The notes beneath the pieces are model-generated. The model saw nothing but the letters and a program-made list of their open reading frames with translations, was not told where the DNA came from and searched no databases. This document shows, piece after piece, positions 1 through 8,846 of a stretch of DNA of 64,000 bases (its first letter is position 1; each line of letters opens with the position of its first letter). The position numbers and the translations under genes are program-made. Origin of the DNA: Bin94 sp965215535 (lineage in GTDB: Bacteria > Gemmatimonadota > Gemmatimonadetes > Longimicrobiales > Gaopeijiaceae); contig OZ244063.1 in assembly GCA_965215535.1 (NCBI GenBank), positions 248,001-312,000 on the forward strand, written 5' to 3'.

Positions 1-105
1 CTGCTGTGCCACCGTGTTGACGAAGAGCAGTCCGGTGAGCAGAGTGAAGGAGAAGAGGAAGGGACCCGTGAGCGAACGCAGCAGGTAGCGGGTCAGAATG
101 GTCAT
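1..105 (-). CDS. LptF/LptG-family permease, N-terminal fragment
   Basis: Thirty-five codons are visible from an ATG at 105 before the window edge. The peptide opens MTILTRYLLRS and continues into a hydrophobic helix that ends LLFVNTVAQQ. A short basic stretch with RYLLR, then a proline and a long first transmembrane segment, is the usual opening of the YjgP/YjgQ (LptF/LptG) inner-membrane proteins, which move lipopolysaccharide towards the outer membrane with the ATPase LptB. I cannot tell LptF from LptG in 35 residues. It diverges from the SprA-like gene, so the 163 bases between them must hold both promoters. No strong ribosome binding site precedes the ATG. The assignment rests on pattern recognition of a short fragment. 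Confidence 0.6.
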   Translation of the reverse strand, partial: MTILTRYLLRSLTGPFLFSFTLLTGLLFVNTVAQQ

Positions 106-268
106 CTTCGGCTGGCTGGAGGAAGAATCGCCGGATTGGGCGGATTGGGTTCTGTTCCGGGGGATTTCCCGCCATGGCCCGGGGTGACAGGTTGGATCTC
201 CGATCCGCGTGCGCGGTTGTCCGGGGGCGACCGGCAGTGCGGGCGCGGGATGCCGGAGGGAACAGCCC

Positions 269-3200
269 GTGAAATATAATGATCCTGGGAGCGCGGAACG
301 GCTGCGGAGGGCGTTTTCCTCTCTGTCGCGGATGGGATTTCTCCTGCTCGCGCTTCTGGCCGGCGCTCCCTCCGCCGGTGCGCAGGAGCGTCCGGTGCGC
401 CTGAGTCCCCTCGGCCCGCGCTGGCCCGCGCTGGATACCGCGCTCTGGGTGATGCCGGAGCTGCGCGGTCCCCCAAGGCCGCTCGGTGCCGAACCGCTGC
501 GCCCGCCGCCGACCGTTCGCCTGGGCCTGGCCCGCATTCCGGTGGTGCGCTTCGATCCTGCCGCAAGGGAAGCGTCCGCACGGTTGCCCCGCCTGGGAAC
601 CCTTGGCCCTCCGGTCGATCTGGCCGCGATTCCCCGCGCCGCTCCGGCGGCCTTTCCTGCGGCTCTGGCGGGCGATTCGCTGCGCTTTCGGAGCGATCTT
701 GCCGATCTCGCCTTCTCGCTGCGCGGCGGGGGACAGCTTGGGAGCGACTGGACGCGCTACCGCCCCTGCGAAGAGGCTGTCCAGGAGACCTGCGAGCTTT
801 CGCTCCTGCCGCGACTTCTGCCCGACCTGCGCTTTGCCGCGCTGGCCTCGGGAACGATCGCCGAGCGCCTCGAGATCGATGTGGACTACGATCAGACGCG
901 TGAGTTCCAGGGCGCCAACCGCGTCAATGTGCGCTACCGGGGCCGTCCGGACGAGTTCGTGCAGCGCCTCGAGGTGGGCGATGTCGATTTCGGCCTGCCC
1001 CCCTCGCACTTTATTGCCGGCGCCGTTCCCGCAGGCAACTTCGGCTTCCAGGCGACGATGCGCGCCGGTCCGGTCGATCTGCGCTCGGTGTGGGCGCAAC
1101 AGAATGGCGAGGTCACCTCGCGCCGCTTCCGCCTCGAGGAATCCGGACGCGGCTACGCCCGCAGCGACACCCTCGTGCTCGACGACGCCGACTACGTGCG
1201 CGGCCAGTTCCTCTTCCTCGTCGATCCGCACCGGCTTGCTGGCGCGCCCCACCTTGACATTCTCTCTCTGGCGCGCTCCGACGCCCCTCCGGAGCTCCTT
1301 CCCGGCGCCGAGCCGATTCAGCTCTACCGCTCCGAGACCGGCGGCTTTGCCCGCCAGCAGGTCGAGGGCCACATCCAGGCCGATGCGGTGGCCGGCAGCG
1401 GGGCCGACACGGTGACGGAATCGGCGTGGTTTCGCTATCTGCAGCCGGGTCTCGACTACGTGGTGCACCCGAGCGGCCTCTGGATCGCGCTCCGCACCCC
1501 CCTGGCGGATGACGAAGCCCTGGCCGTGACCTATCTGACCGAATCGGGCGACACGATCGGCTCCTACAACCCCGAGATCGACTATCTGCGCGGCCGCCGC
1601 CCCCGGCTTCGCCTTCTGAAGGCGACCGCATCCGAGCATCAGCCCGGCCGCCCCACCTGGCGCTACGAGATGCGCCAGATCTACCGCGTTTCCTCGGCCA
1701 GCGAGGTCGATGTGGAATCGGTGGAGCTCGCCATCTCCCTGGGCGAGGAGAGCGCCGGACGCACCTTTGCGCGGCGCCCCGGTGGCGAGGATGTCACCTG
1801 GCTGCGCCTCTTCGGGCTCGACGACGAGGCCCCCGTCGATCGCATCGATCCCTCGCAGATCTACCGCCCGGCGCTGGAATCCTTCGAGGAACAGCCTCCG
1901 GTCACCGGCACCTTCGTGGTCTTTCCCACCCTGGAGCCCTTCGCCCGGCCACCGCCACTGGATACGCACGGCATTGGCGCAGACGAGGCCACCCGCACCC
2001 TGGGCGCGAACCGCAATCGGCGCATCTACCACGATCCCGATCCCTTCGAGCGCGACAACGGCGGCGTCTTCCGGCTCAACCTGGCCTACGAGGCGCGGGG
2101 TCAGGGTCCGGCGTCGGCATTCGTTCTGGGGGCGGTCGGCATTCGCGAGGGAACCGAGCGGGCGAGTCTGGAGGGGCGGCCGCTGGTGCGCGGAGTCGAT
2201 TACCGGATCGACTACGACCTGGGAGAGCTCGTCCTGCTCGATCCAACTGCGCTCCTGTCGGCGAACCCGGGGCGCGTGCTCGATGTTTCGTGGGAACAGC
2301 GCAGCTTTTTCCAGGTGGCGCCGTCGTCGGTCTTCGGGGTGAATGCGCACTATCGGATGGGCGACTACGGAAGCGCGAATCTGGTGGGGCTCTACCAGAC
2401 CGAGGGCGAGCTTCGGCGGCGGCCGCAGTTGGGGCTCGAGGCGGGGGCGGTCTGGCTGGGAGGAACCAATCTGACGATCGATCTCGATGCGCCGCTCCTG
2501 ACGCGCGCCCTGGAGGCGATCTCGGCGGCGGGCCCCGACGAGCGTTCCTCGCTGCACATCGCCGGCGAGGCGGTGGTGTCGCTTCCCGATCCGAACCGGC
2601 AGGGCGCCGTTTACGTGGATGACTTCGACGGGCAGAACAGCCGACCGCTCTCGCTCCGGAGCCAGGATTGGCAGCGGGGCAGTCGTCCGGCCCGGCGCGA
2701 TGGGGCCGAAGACGCGCTCCCGCCCATCCTCGCGGAGAGTTCGCTCGCCCGGCTGACCTGGCAGCACAACTGGATTCGCACCGATGTGACGGGTGACAGC
2801 CTGGGGGTCTTCGAGGGCTTCAACCCGGCCGAGATCGATCAGCGCATTCGGGTTACGGGCAGCGCGCTGCGCGACGCCGGCCTCCTTGTGCGCTTCCGCC
2901 CCGCCAGCGGCGACGTCGAGGGATCGGGGGGCTGGTCGTCGCTGACCACCGTTCTCAGTCCCACCGGCACCGACCTCACCCGCAGCGATTTTATCGAGTT
3001 CTATGCCCGCGACGGAGAATTCCTCACCCTGATCCTCGATCTGGGGGTGGTGAGCGAGGACGCCTTCTTTGTCGATACCACCGGAGCTGCAACCGGAATC
3101 AAGCCGGCGGTGCACATTCCCTGGGGTCAGGGAGTGCTCGACCAGGAGGCCGATCCGAGGCGCGGCGAGGTCTGGGGGCGGGTGGCCGACGGGCGCGGGG

Positions 3201-6200
3201 TGTGGGACGAGTCCTGCTTTGCGGAGCGGGGCCGCATCTATCCGCCGGGCAGTCCGAATGCCAACTGCACCCGGGGCAATGGGCGTCCCGACACCGAGGA
3301 CCTGGACGGAGACGGCAACCTCGACACCCTCGAACGCTACCGCCGCTTCGTGATTCCCCTGAATGGATCGTCGCGCTATCTGGTTCGCGATCGCCACGAG
3401 ACCGGCACCGCCTTTAGGCTCTACCGGGTGCCGATCAAGGGGCCGGCCGGGATCGATGTGGGGGGCCGGATTGGCGAGGCCGAGCTGCGCGCCGTGCGGC
3501 ACCTGCGCCTGACCGTTGCGGGCCGTCGCAACGATGCCTTCGCCCTGACGCGCATGGCAATTGTCGGATCGACGTGGATTCGGCGTTCGGGAACGGGTGT
3601 GCTGGCAGGGCTGGGGGGCGATACCGCTTCGGTGCAGGGCAGGGTGGAGGTGGGGCCGGTGTCGCGCCTTACCGTGGGCGACGCCTACAGCTCGCCGCCG
3701 GGGGTGGTTGAGCAGCTCGACGACCCGACCGCGGCCTTCGGAGGACAGGGCGTCGAGTTCAATGAGCGCTCGCTCGCGATCTCCTTCGACGATCTGGCTC
3801 CGGGCGACCGGGCCGAGGTCTACAGCCGCTTTCCGCAGCGCCCGCGCGACTTTCTCTCCTATCAGGAGGCCCGGATCTGGGCGGTGGCGGTGCAGGGAGG
3901 CTTCGGGATGGCCGTGCCGGCGTACTTCTTCCTCAAGGTGGGAACCGACGACCGCAACTTCTATCTCTTCCGCAGCCGCCTGAGTCCGGTGGCAAGTCCC
4001 GGCGCGGTGCGCGAAGCCGAGTGGCTGCCCGAGATCGTCATCGATTTTGAAAAGTGGCTCGCGCTGCGGCGCCAGGCCGAAGAGGAGCTGATTCGCCAGC
4101 CGCGCCTTCCCGAAGATCCCCCTCTGGTGCTCTGGTCTCCCGATTCCACCCACGCCGTCTTTCTGCAGGACCGGGGACGCGCCCCCAGCTTGGCTTCGGT
4201 GCGCGAGATCGGGATGGGGGTGTACAACGAAACCGGCGCACCCCTCTCGGGCGAAATCTGGATTGACGAGCTGCGTCTGGCGCGCGGGATCCGCAATGCC
4301 GGCTTCGCCTCGGCCTTCGACGCCGAGCTCCTGGGCGGGGAGTTCTTTCGGGCGCAGGCCTCCTTCCGCGACCGGGGCGGGTATTTTCGCCAGCTTCGGA
4401 GCGAACCCACCTTCCAGAACGACCGTTCCCTCGCTCTGCACACCACCCTGCAGCTTGGACGACTGATTCCCGAGAGCTGGGGGGTCGAGGCGCCCCTCAC
4501 GCTCAGTCATGAACGCGATGGCCAGACGCCGATCTTTCTGCAGAACAGCGATGTGCGGGCGACGGCGCTGCCGGGAGTGCGCGAAGTGGGATTTGCGAGC
4601 ACGCGCATTGCTCTTGCGCTGCGGCGGACCGCCCCCGAAGAGGGTGGAGGACTTCCGGGACGGCTGGAGCTGCGGGCCGGAGTGATCCGGTCGGCGCTGA
4701 ACACAATCACAACCGAAAGCGAGGGCGGGGGAATCGATGGCTTTCTCAGCTACGCGCTCGAACCCGGTCGGCGCGAGGTGCCGCTCTTCCCCGGTCCGCT
4801 GGAGAGATTGGCGCGCTGGCTGCTGCCCGCCTTTCTCGAGGACCGGGTGGCGCGTGCGCGGTTGCGCTGGACGCCCGAGAGCCTGGCGCTGGAGAGCGAG
4901 CTGCTGGGGCGCGAACTTCGCATCTATCGCTTCGACCGGATCATTCGGACCGATCGCGACAACCTTGTGGAGCCCACCGAGGCGCCGCGGAGACGCCTGA
5001 CCGGGACCGCGCGGCTGACCCTCAGGCCGATCGAATCGGTCACCGCCGAGGCACAGCTTCTCAGCGGCCGCGATTTTCTCGATCCCGAGCGCCTCTCCTC
5101 CGATCCCGTCACGCGCGAGCTTCTGGCCGCCGAACGATGGCGCAGGGCGGGTGTGGATTTGGGCTGGGAGGTGGATCGGCACCTGCGCACCCGGATCGCC
5201 TTCCGACCCCGCCTCTCGGAGTGGGCGCGCACCGGCGTCGAGCTTGCAACCCTTCACCTCTCGCGCCGCAACGCCGATCTCGTGGGCCCCGCATCGCTCT
5301 TCGGGTCTCCGGCTCTGCTGCGCAATGTCGATGGCCAGCGCGACATCTCGGCCTCCTTCACCCTCGACCCGGCCCGCCTGTACGACCCCGTCCCCGCGCC
5401 GACCGGCCGGACAGACGCAGAGGAGAGCGGGGAGCGCGCCTGGACCGATCTCTTCGAGCCGGTCACCCTGACCCTGGCCAGCGGCGTTACCGCGCGCTTT
5501 GACCGCGACGCCGTCGATCCCGGCTGGCTGTACGAGCTTGGCTGGGAAAGCCGCGAACGCTTCCTCGCGATCGGCCCCGATACCGCATCGACCTTCAGCG
5601 AACGCGATCGGACCACGCTGCGCGGCGGCCTCCGTCTGCCTGCCTCGGCCACGCTGCGCATCGGTTATGACCGCTCCCTGACCGAGACGCTCGATACCCG
5701 CTCCGATCGTCGCGCGGGGCGCAGGGTGTGGCCCGATCTGACCATTTCCATCGACCGCCTTCCCCTTCCCGCCTTCCTGGTCGGCGGAGTGGAGCGGATT
5801 TCGCTCTCATGGGGATTGCGGCACGAGGAGCGCAGACTCGAGTTCGGCGAAGGGTCCTTTCAGGATCGCTACCGTGAAGACCGCGAGCGTCCCATCCAGG
5901 TCACGATCGAGCTGGCCGGCGGAGTCACGGTGGGGTACAGGGGCAGGGTCAGCCGGGGCGACCGTCGCGATCCGATCGGCGACACCCGCAGAGCCGCGAA
6001 CGCCCACTCGCTCTTCGGTTCGGCGCGCTTCTCTTCGCCCTTCGCCATCTTCCGCGCGCGCGGCGCTCCGCTGCGTCTCGGCATCGACCTTCGGTACGGC
6101 GACGAGCACCAGTGCCGCATCACCAGCCGCGAGAGCGAATGCATTGCCTTTATCGATCAGCTCGAGCGCGATGCCTCGATCTCGGTTGATTCCTCGGTGC

Positions 6201-6361
6201 AGGACTTCGAGCTGGGAATCCGGCTGCGCTACCTGGATCGGCGCTCCTTCGTGGGGCTGCGCGCCGGCTCGACCCGCTTCCAGCTCAACCTCTTTGGCCG
6301 CTTTCTGCTGACGCCGGCGGTTTTGCCGAGAGGGGATTCGGGGTCTGTGGGCGGGGGGTAG
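269..6361 (+). CDS. sprA: SprA-like giant outer-membrane protein
   Basis: This 2030-residue secreted protein resembles SprA (Sov), the very large beta-barrel translocon of the Bacteroidota type IX secretion and gliding systems. I chose the GTG at 269 because GGAGGG lies 8 bases upstream and the product then starts with a basic region, a hydrophobic core (MGFLLLALLAG) and an AGAQ-type signal peptidase site. An ATG at 332 would begin directly at the hydrophobic core. SprA-like signatures include VYVDDFDGQNSRPLSL near residue 780, an acidic DTEDLDGDGNLD stretch near 1015, and GEIWIDELRLARG near 1330. The C-terminal third is rich in alternating strands with many acidic and arginine residues, as expected for a barrel. 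Bacteroidota SprA is usually somewhat longer, at about 2400 residues. A TATAAT at 275-280 falls just inside the coding region. Function in this organism is inferred. Confidence 0.82.
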   Translation: MKYNDPGSAERLRRAFSSLSRMGFLLLALLAGAPSAGAQERPVRLSPLGPRWPALDTALWVMPELRGPPRPLGAEPLRPPPTVRLGLARIPVVRFDPAAREASARLPRLGTLGPPVDLAAIPRAAPAAFPAALAGDSLRFRSDLADLAFSLRGGGQLGSDWTRYRPCEEAVQETCELSLLPRLLPDLRFAALASGTIAERLEIDVDYDQTREFQGANRVNVRYRGRPDEFVQRLEVGDVDFGLPPSHFIAGAVPAGNFGFQATMRAGPVDLRSVWAQQNGEVTSRRFRLEESGRGYARSDTLVLDDADYVRGQFLFLVDPHRLAGAPHLDILSLARSDAPPELLPGAEPIQLYRSETGGFARQQVEGHIQADAVAGSGADTVTESAWFRYLQPGLDYVVHPSGLWIALRTPLADDEALAVTYLTESGDTIGSYNPEIDYLRGRRPRLRLLKATASEHQPGRPTWRYEMRQIYRVSSASEVDVESVELAISLGEESAGRTFARRPGGEDVTWLRLFGLDDEAPVDRIDPSQIYRPALESFEEQPPVTGTFVVFPTLEPFARPPPLDTHGIGADEATRTLGANRNRRIYHDPDPFERDNGGVFRLNLAYEARGQGPASAFVLGAVGIREGTERASLEGRPLVRGVDYRIDYDLGELVLLDPTALLSANPGRVLDVSWEQRSFFQVAPSSVFGVNAHYRMGDYGSANLVGLYQTEGELRRRPQLGLEAGAVWLGGTNLTIDLDAPLLTRALEAISAAGPDERSSLHIAGEAVVSLPDPNRQGAVYVDDFDGQNSRPLSLRSQDWQRGSRPARRDGAEDALPPILAESSLARLTWQHNWIRTDVTGDSLGVFEGFNPAEIDQRIRVTGSALRDAGLLVRFRPASGDVEGSGGWSSLTTVLSPTGTDLTRSDFIEFYARDGEFLTLILDLGVVSEDAFFVDTTGAATGIKPAVHIPWGQGVLDQEADPRRGEVWGRVADGRGVWDESCFAERGRIYPPGSPNANCTRGNGRPDTEDLDGDGNLDTLERYRRFVIPLNGSSRYLVRDRHETGTAFRLYRVPIKGPAGIDVGGRIGEAELRAVRHLRLTVAGRRNDAFALTRMAIVGSTWIRRSGTGVLAGLGGDTASVQGRVEVGPVSRLTVGDAYSSPPGVVEQLDDPTAAFGGQGVEFNERSLAISFDDLAPGDRAEVYSRFPQRPRDFLSYQEARIWAVAVQGGFGMAVPAYFFLKVGTDDRNFYLFRSRLSPVASPGAVREAEWLPEIVIDFEKWLALRRQAEEELIRQPRLPEDPPLVLWSPDSTHAVFLQDRGRAPSLASVREIGMGVYNETGAPLSGEIWIDELRLARGIRNAGFASAFDAELLGGEFFRAQASFRDRGGYFRQLRSEPTFQNDRSLALHTTLQLGRLIPESWGVEAPLTLSHERDGQTPIFLQNSDVRATALPGVREVGFASTRIALALRRTAPEEGGGLPGRLELRAGVIRSALNTITTESEGGGIDGFLSYALEPGRREVPLFPGPLERLARWLLPAFLEDRVARARLRWTPESLALESELLGRELRIYRFDRIIRTDRDNLVEPTEAPRRRLTGTARLTLRPIESVTAEAQLLSGRDFLDPERLSSDPVTRELLAAERWRRAGVDLGWEVDRHLRTRIAFRPRLSEWARTGVELATLHLSRRNADLVGPASLFGSPALLRNVDGQRDISASFTLDPARLYDPVPAPTGRTDAEESGERAWTDLFEPVTLTLASGVTARFDRDAVDPGWLYELGWESRERFLAIGPDTASTFSERDRTTLRGGLRLPASATLRIGYDRSLTETLDTRSDRRAGRRVWPDLTISIDRLPLPAFLVGGVERISLSWGLRHEERRLEFGEGSFQDRYREDRERPIQVTIELAGGVTVGYRGRVSRGDRRDPIGDTRRAANAHSLFGSARFSSPFAIFRARGAPLRLGIDLRYGDEHQCRITSRESECIAFIDQLERDASISVDSSVQDFELGIRLRYLDRRSFVGLRAGSTRFQLNLFGRFLLTPAVLPRGDSGSVGGG

Positions 6362-6984
6362 GGGGGATGCCGGCCGCGCCGCTTCAGCCGCCGTCCGATC
6401 TTCCCGGCGATTTGGGGACAACGTCCAGCCGGGTGATCCCCATGTGTCATGCATGCAATTGGATTGTACAAGAGTATCATGTCTGGAAATATTGTACATA
6501 AAATTGTATATATTATATAATATAGTTATTATATATGTGATTATATTTTGCCGAAAGGTTGTGCATAATAAAACATCCTGTCGGAGCAGTGATTCGAATC
6601 GGATTTGCATCGTCGCGGCCAGGTGTCAGGGTCATGGTTTGACCGGAATGGCTGTTTTCGATATATATTCGGAAGATGCCTGCCCAGGCGTATGCAATCA
6701 GATAAAGCCAATACCTGCACGCAGAAAACAGGATGCGATTGTTCTGCCATGATTTGTAATTTTTCTGCCGATGTTTTTTCGTGAACATCCAATGTAATCA
6801 TACAAAAACGACCACATGTCAGAATTCCCGCCCTGTCCGCTCCATTCCACCCCCGCCTTCCGTTCCGTCCCCCCCCGGCGCAAAATCTGTCCCATCTGAA
6901 CATAGGAATGCCCATCGAATCGACCGACCCTTGCCCTGTCGCAGATCGATCACGGAGGACGCACGCAAGGGAGAGGGGTGTCGG
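6362..6984. other. 623-base gene-free gap with an AT-rich island
   Basis: This is the longest stretch without a convincing gene. Roughly 6440-6800 is strongly AT-rich, unlike everything else in the window. Its core at 6463-6545 holds ATTGTACA at 6463-6470 and 6491-6498, a near copy ATTGTATA at 6503-6510, and a perfect 16-base palindrome at 6509-6524. Short open frames exist on both strands (6444-6752 plus, 6513-6788 minus). They have no good ribosome binding site and no recognisable product, so I do not call them. GATTCGAATC at 6591-6600 looks like a tRNA T-loop, but no cloverleaf can be drawn around it. Possible readings are a promoter or silencer region, a nucleoid-protein site, or the scar of acquired DNA. 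Confidence 0.6.
6493..6521 (+). promoter_or_regulatory. Candidate sigma-70-type promoter in the AT-rich island
   Basis: A perfect TATAAT lies at 6516-6521, with TGTACA (4 of 6 to TTGACA) at 6493-6498 and a 17-base spacer. Because the -10 lies within a 16-base palindrome, the same hexamer also reads on the minus strand at 6512-6517, so divergent transcription is possible. The next gene on the plus strand is the comEA-like gene, about 460 bases away. AT-rich DNA readily produces chance hexamers, so confidence is limited. Confidence 0.35.
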
Positions 6985-7620
6985 GTGACGGAGAGGGAAC
7001 GCAAGAGCATGATGACGGCCGCGCTGCTGCTGGCCGGGGCTGCGCTGGTGCGCTTTCTGGTCGCGCCCGCACCGGCTGACGCGCCACTCGCGGAGCGTGC
7101 ATCGATTGCAGACAGTCTGCTGGCTGCGGGCGATTCGGCGATTGAGGACAAGGAGCGTCGCAGTCGGCCCTTTGCAGCAGGCGAAACGATCGACCCGAAT
7201 ACCGCCGACGAGGTCGATCTCGACCGGTTGCCGGGGGTGGGGGCGTCGCGGGCGCGCCGGATTGTCGAGAGCCGGAGCCGGGAGGGCCCCTTCGCCACGG
7301 TCGAGGATCTGGCGCGGGTGCCGGGAATCGGAGCGGCCTCGGTGGAGAGGCTGCGACCGTATCTGAATCTGGGCGCCGCACCGGCAGGGGGGCAGATGCG
7401 CACCGGGAGCGCGCCGGGTGGTGGTGGGGTGGATCTCAACCGGGCCAGCGTCGCAGAGCTGCAAACGCTGCCGGGAATCGGGCCGGTCACCGCCGGGCGA
7501 ATCGTGGCGTGGCGCGAGGAGAACGGCGGCTTCCGGAGCCCCGATCAGCTTATGGAGGTCTCGGGAATAGGCGAAAAAACCTATGCGCGGCTCGCACCCC
7601 TGGTCAGGGTCGGCCGATGA
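6985..7620 (+). CDS. comEA: ComEA-like helix-hairpin-helix DNA-binding protein
   Basis: This 211-residue protein has one N-terminal membrane segment (about residues 8-25) and two helix-hairpin-helix repeats. The first reads LPGVGASRARRI then VPGIGAASVERL; the second reads LPGIGPVTAGRI then VSGIGEKTYARL. ComEA binds incoming DNA in the periplasm during natural transformation, and most ComEA proteins carry a single repeat. The GTG at 6985 follows a GGGAGAGGGG purine stretch and gives the membrane anchor a short cytoplasmic start. An open frame extends upstream to 6781, but that part is proline-rich with no binding site. The stop overlaps the pilT start by ATGA, so the two are probably co-expressed. 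Competence is inferred; the protein could serve another DNA-binding role. Confidence 0.82.
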   Translation: MTERERKSMMTAALLLAGAALVRFLVAPAPADAPLAERASIADSLLAAGDSAIEDKERRSRPFAAGETIDPNTADEVDLDRLPGVGASRARRIVESRSREGPFATVEDLARVPGIGAASVERLRPYLNLGAAPAGGQMRTGSAPGGGGVDLNRASVAELQTLPGIGPVTAGRIVAWREENGGFRSPDQLMEVSGIGEKTYARLAPLVRVGR

Positions 7621-8846
7621 GCGTCCCGGTCTGCATTCCCGACGCTCCCGGGGCGTCTGTACCCGCGGACTCCACCGGCGAGGGAACGAGGGCGGACGAT
7701 GCGACCTCCGCAGAGACACTCGGGGAAGCCTCCGCGCTCCTGCACGAGATGGTGCGCCGTGGCGCCTCCGATCTGCATATCACCGCAGATGCGCCCCCCA
7801 GGCTTCGCATCGATGGAGAGCTGGTCGATGCCGAAACCGGATCCGGGCGTGCACTCCGGGCGGCCGACACCCGCCGTCTTCTCCGGGACATCCTCGACCG
7901 GACGCAGTTCGATCGCTTTGCGGCCGAGGGAGAGATCGACTTCGCCTTCGAGCTTCCGGGGCTGGCGCGCTTTCGGGGCAACTGCTTTCGCCAGGGGGGA
8001 AATGTGGCGATTGCGGTGCGGCACATTCCCGCGCGCGTTTCGTCCCTTGCCGATCTGGGATTGCCGGCAGTGCTGCACCGCTTCGCCGCCCTTCCGCGCG
8101 GCCTGGTTCTGGTCACGGGCCCCACCGGCTCCGGCAAGTCCACCACCCTGGCCGCGATGGTTGATCGGATCAACCGCGACCGTTCGGGGCACATCATCAC
8201 CCTCGAAGATCCGGTCGAATTCATCCACCCTCATCGGCGCTGCCTCGTCAATCAGCGCGAGATCGGCCGCGACACATCCGGCTTCGGCCTCGCTCTGCGG
8301 CAGGCGTTGCGCCAGGATCCCGACGTGCTCCTCATCGGCGAGATGCGCGACGCCGAGACGATGGAGGTGGCTCTGACCCTTGCCGAGACCGGCCACCTGG
8401 TTCTTTCGACCCTCCATACCAACTCGGCCGCCGATGCCGTGAGTCGCGTCATCGATTCCTTCCCGGCCGCGCGCCAGGTGCAGGTTCGATCCCAATTGGC
8501 GGCGGTTCTGCAGGGAGTCGCGACCCAGATTCTGCTGCCGCGCGCGCGGGGCGGTGGGCGGGTGGCCGCGGTCGAGGTCATGGTCTGCACGGGGGCGGTG
8601 CGGGCAATCATCCGCGATGGCCGCATGCACCAGCTCCGTTCGCTGATGCAAGCCGGGCGGCGGCATGGGATGCGCACCCTGAACGACGCTCTCGGCGCAC
8701 GCTATCTCAAGGGTGAGATTACCCTTGAGGCGGCGCTCGGAGTCAGCCCCGATCCCGGCGAGCTGCTGCGCGCGGTCGGCGAACCGGCACCCGACGATCT
8801 TCCCCATCTCGCAACCCTGTCCGAGGATGTCGGATGGGGATCGTAG
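7617..8846 (+). CDS. pilT: Type IV pilus retraction ATPase PilT
   Basis: This 409-residue hexameric secretion ATPase powers pilus disassembly and twitching. The Walker A GPTGSGKS is near residue 168, the Asp box is ITLEDPVEF, the Walker B DVLLIGEMRD is near 238, and the His box GHLVLSTLHT is near 264. After the core comes VRAIIRDGRMHQL, which corresponds to the AIRNLIRE motif that separates PilT from the extension ATPase PilB. It lacks the large N-terminal domain and tetracysteine motif of PilB. The first 40 residues are low in complexity. The start overlaps comEA by 4 bases and the end overlaps pilC by 13 bases, so the three form one translational unit. A PilT without a neighbouring PilB is notable. 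Confidence 0.92.
   Translation: MSVPVCIPDAPGASVPADSTGEGTRADDATSAETLGEASALLHEMVRRGASDLHITADAPPRLRIDGELVDAETGSGRALRAADTRRLLRDILDRTQFDRFAAEGEIDFAFELPGLARFRGNCFRQGGNVAIAVRHIPARVSSLADLGLPAVLHRFAALPRGLVLVTGPTGSGKSTTLAAMVDRINRDRSGHIITLEDPVEFIHPHRRCLVNQREIGRDTSGFGLALRQALRQDPDVLLIGEMRDAETMEVALTLAETGHLVLSTLHTNSAADAVSRVIDSFPAARQVQVRSQLAAVLQGVATQILLPRARGGGRVAAVEVMVCTGAVRAIIRDGRMHQLRSLMQAGRRHGMRTLNDALGARYLKGEITLEAALGVSPDPGELLRAVGEPAPDDLPHLATLSEDVGWGS

Noticed and set aside
6585..6605. GATTCGAATC resembling a tRNA T-loop
   Set aside because: No pairing acceptor, D or anticodon stems can be drawn around it; it is just a short palindrome.
6444..6752. Small open frames in the AT-rich island on both strands
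   Set aside because: No ribosome binding site and no similarity I can recognise; AT-rich composition alone does not support coding.
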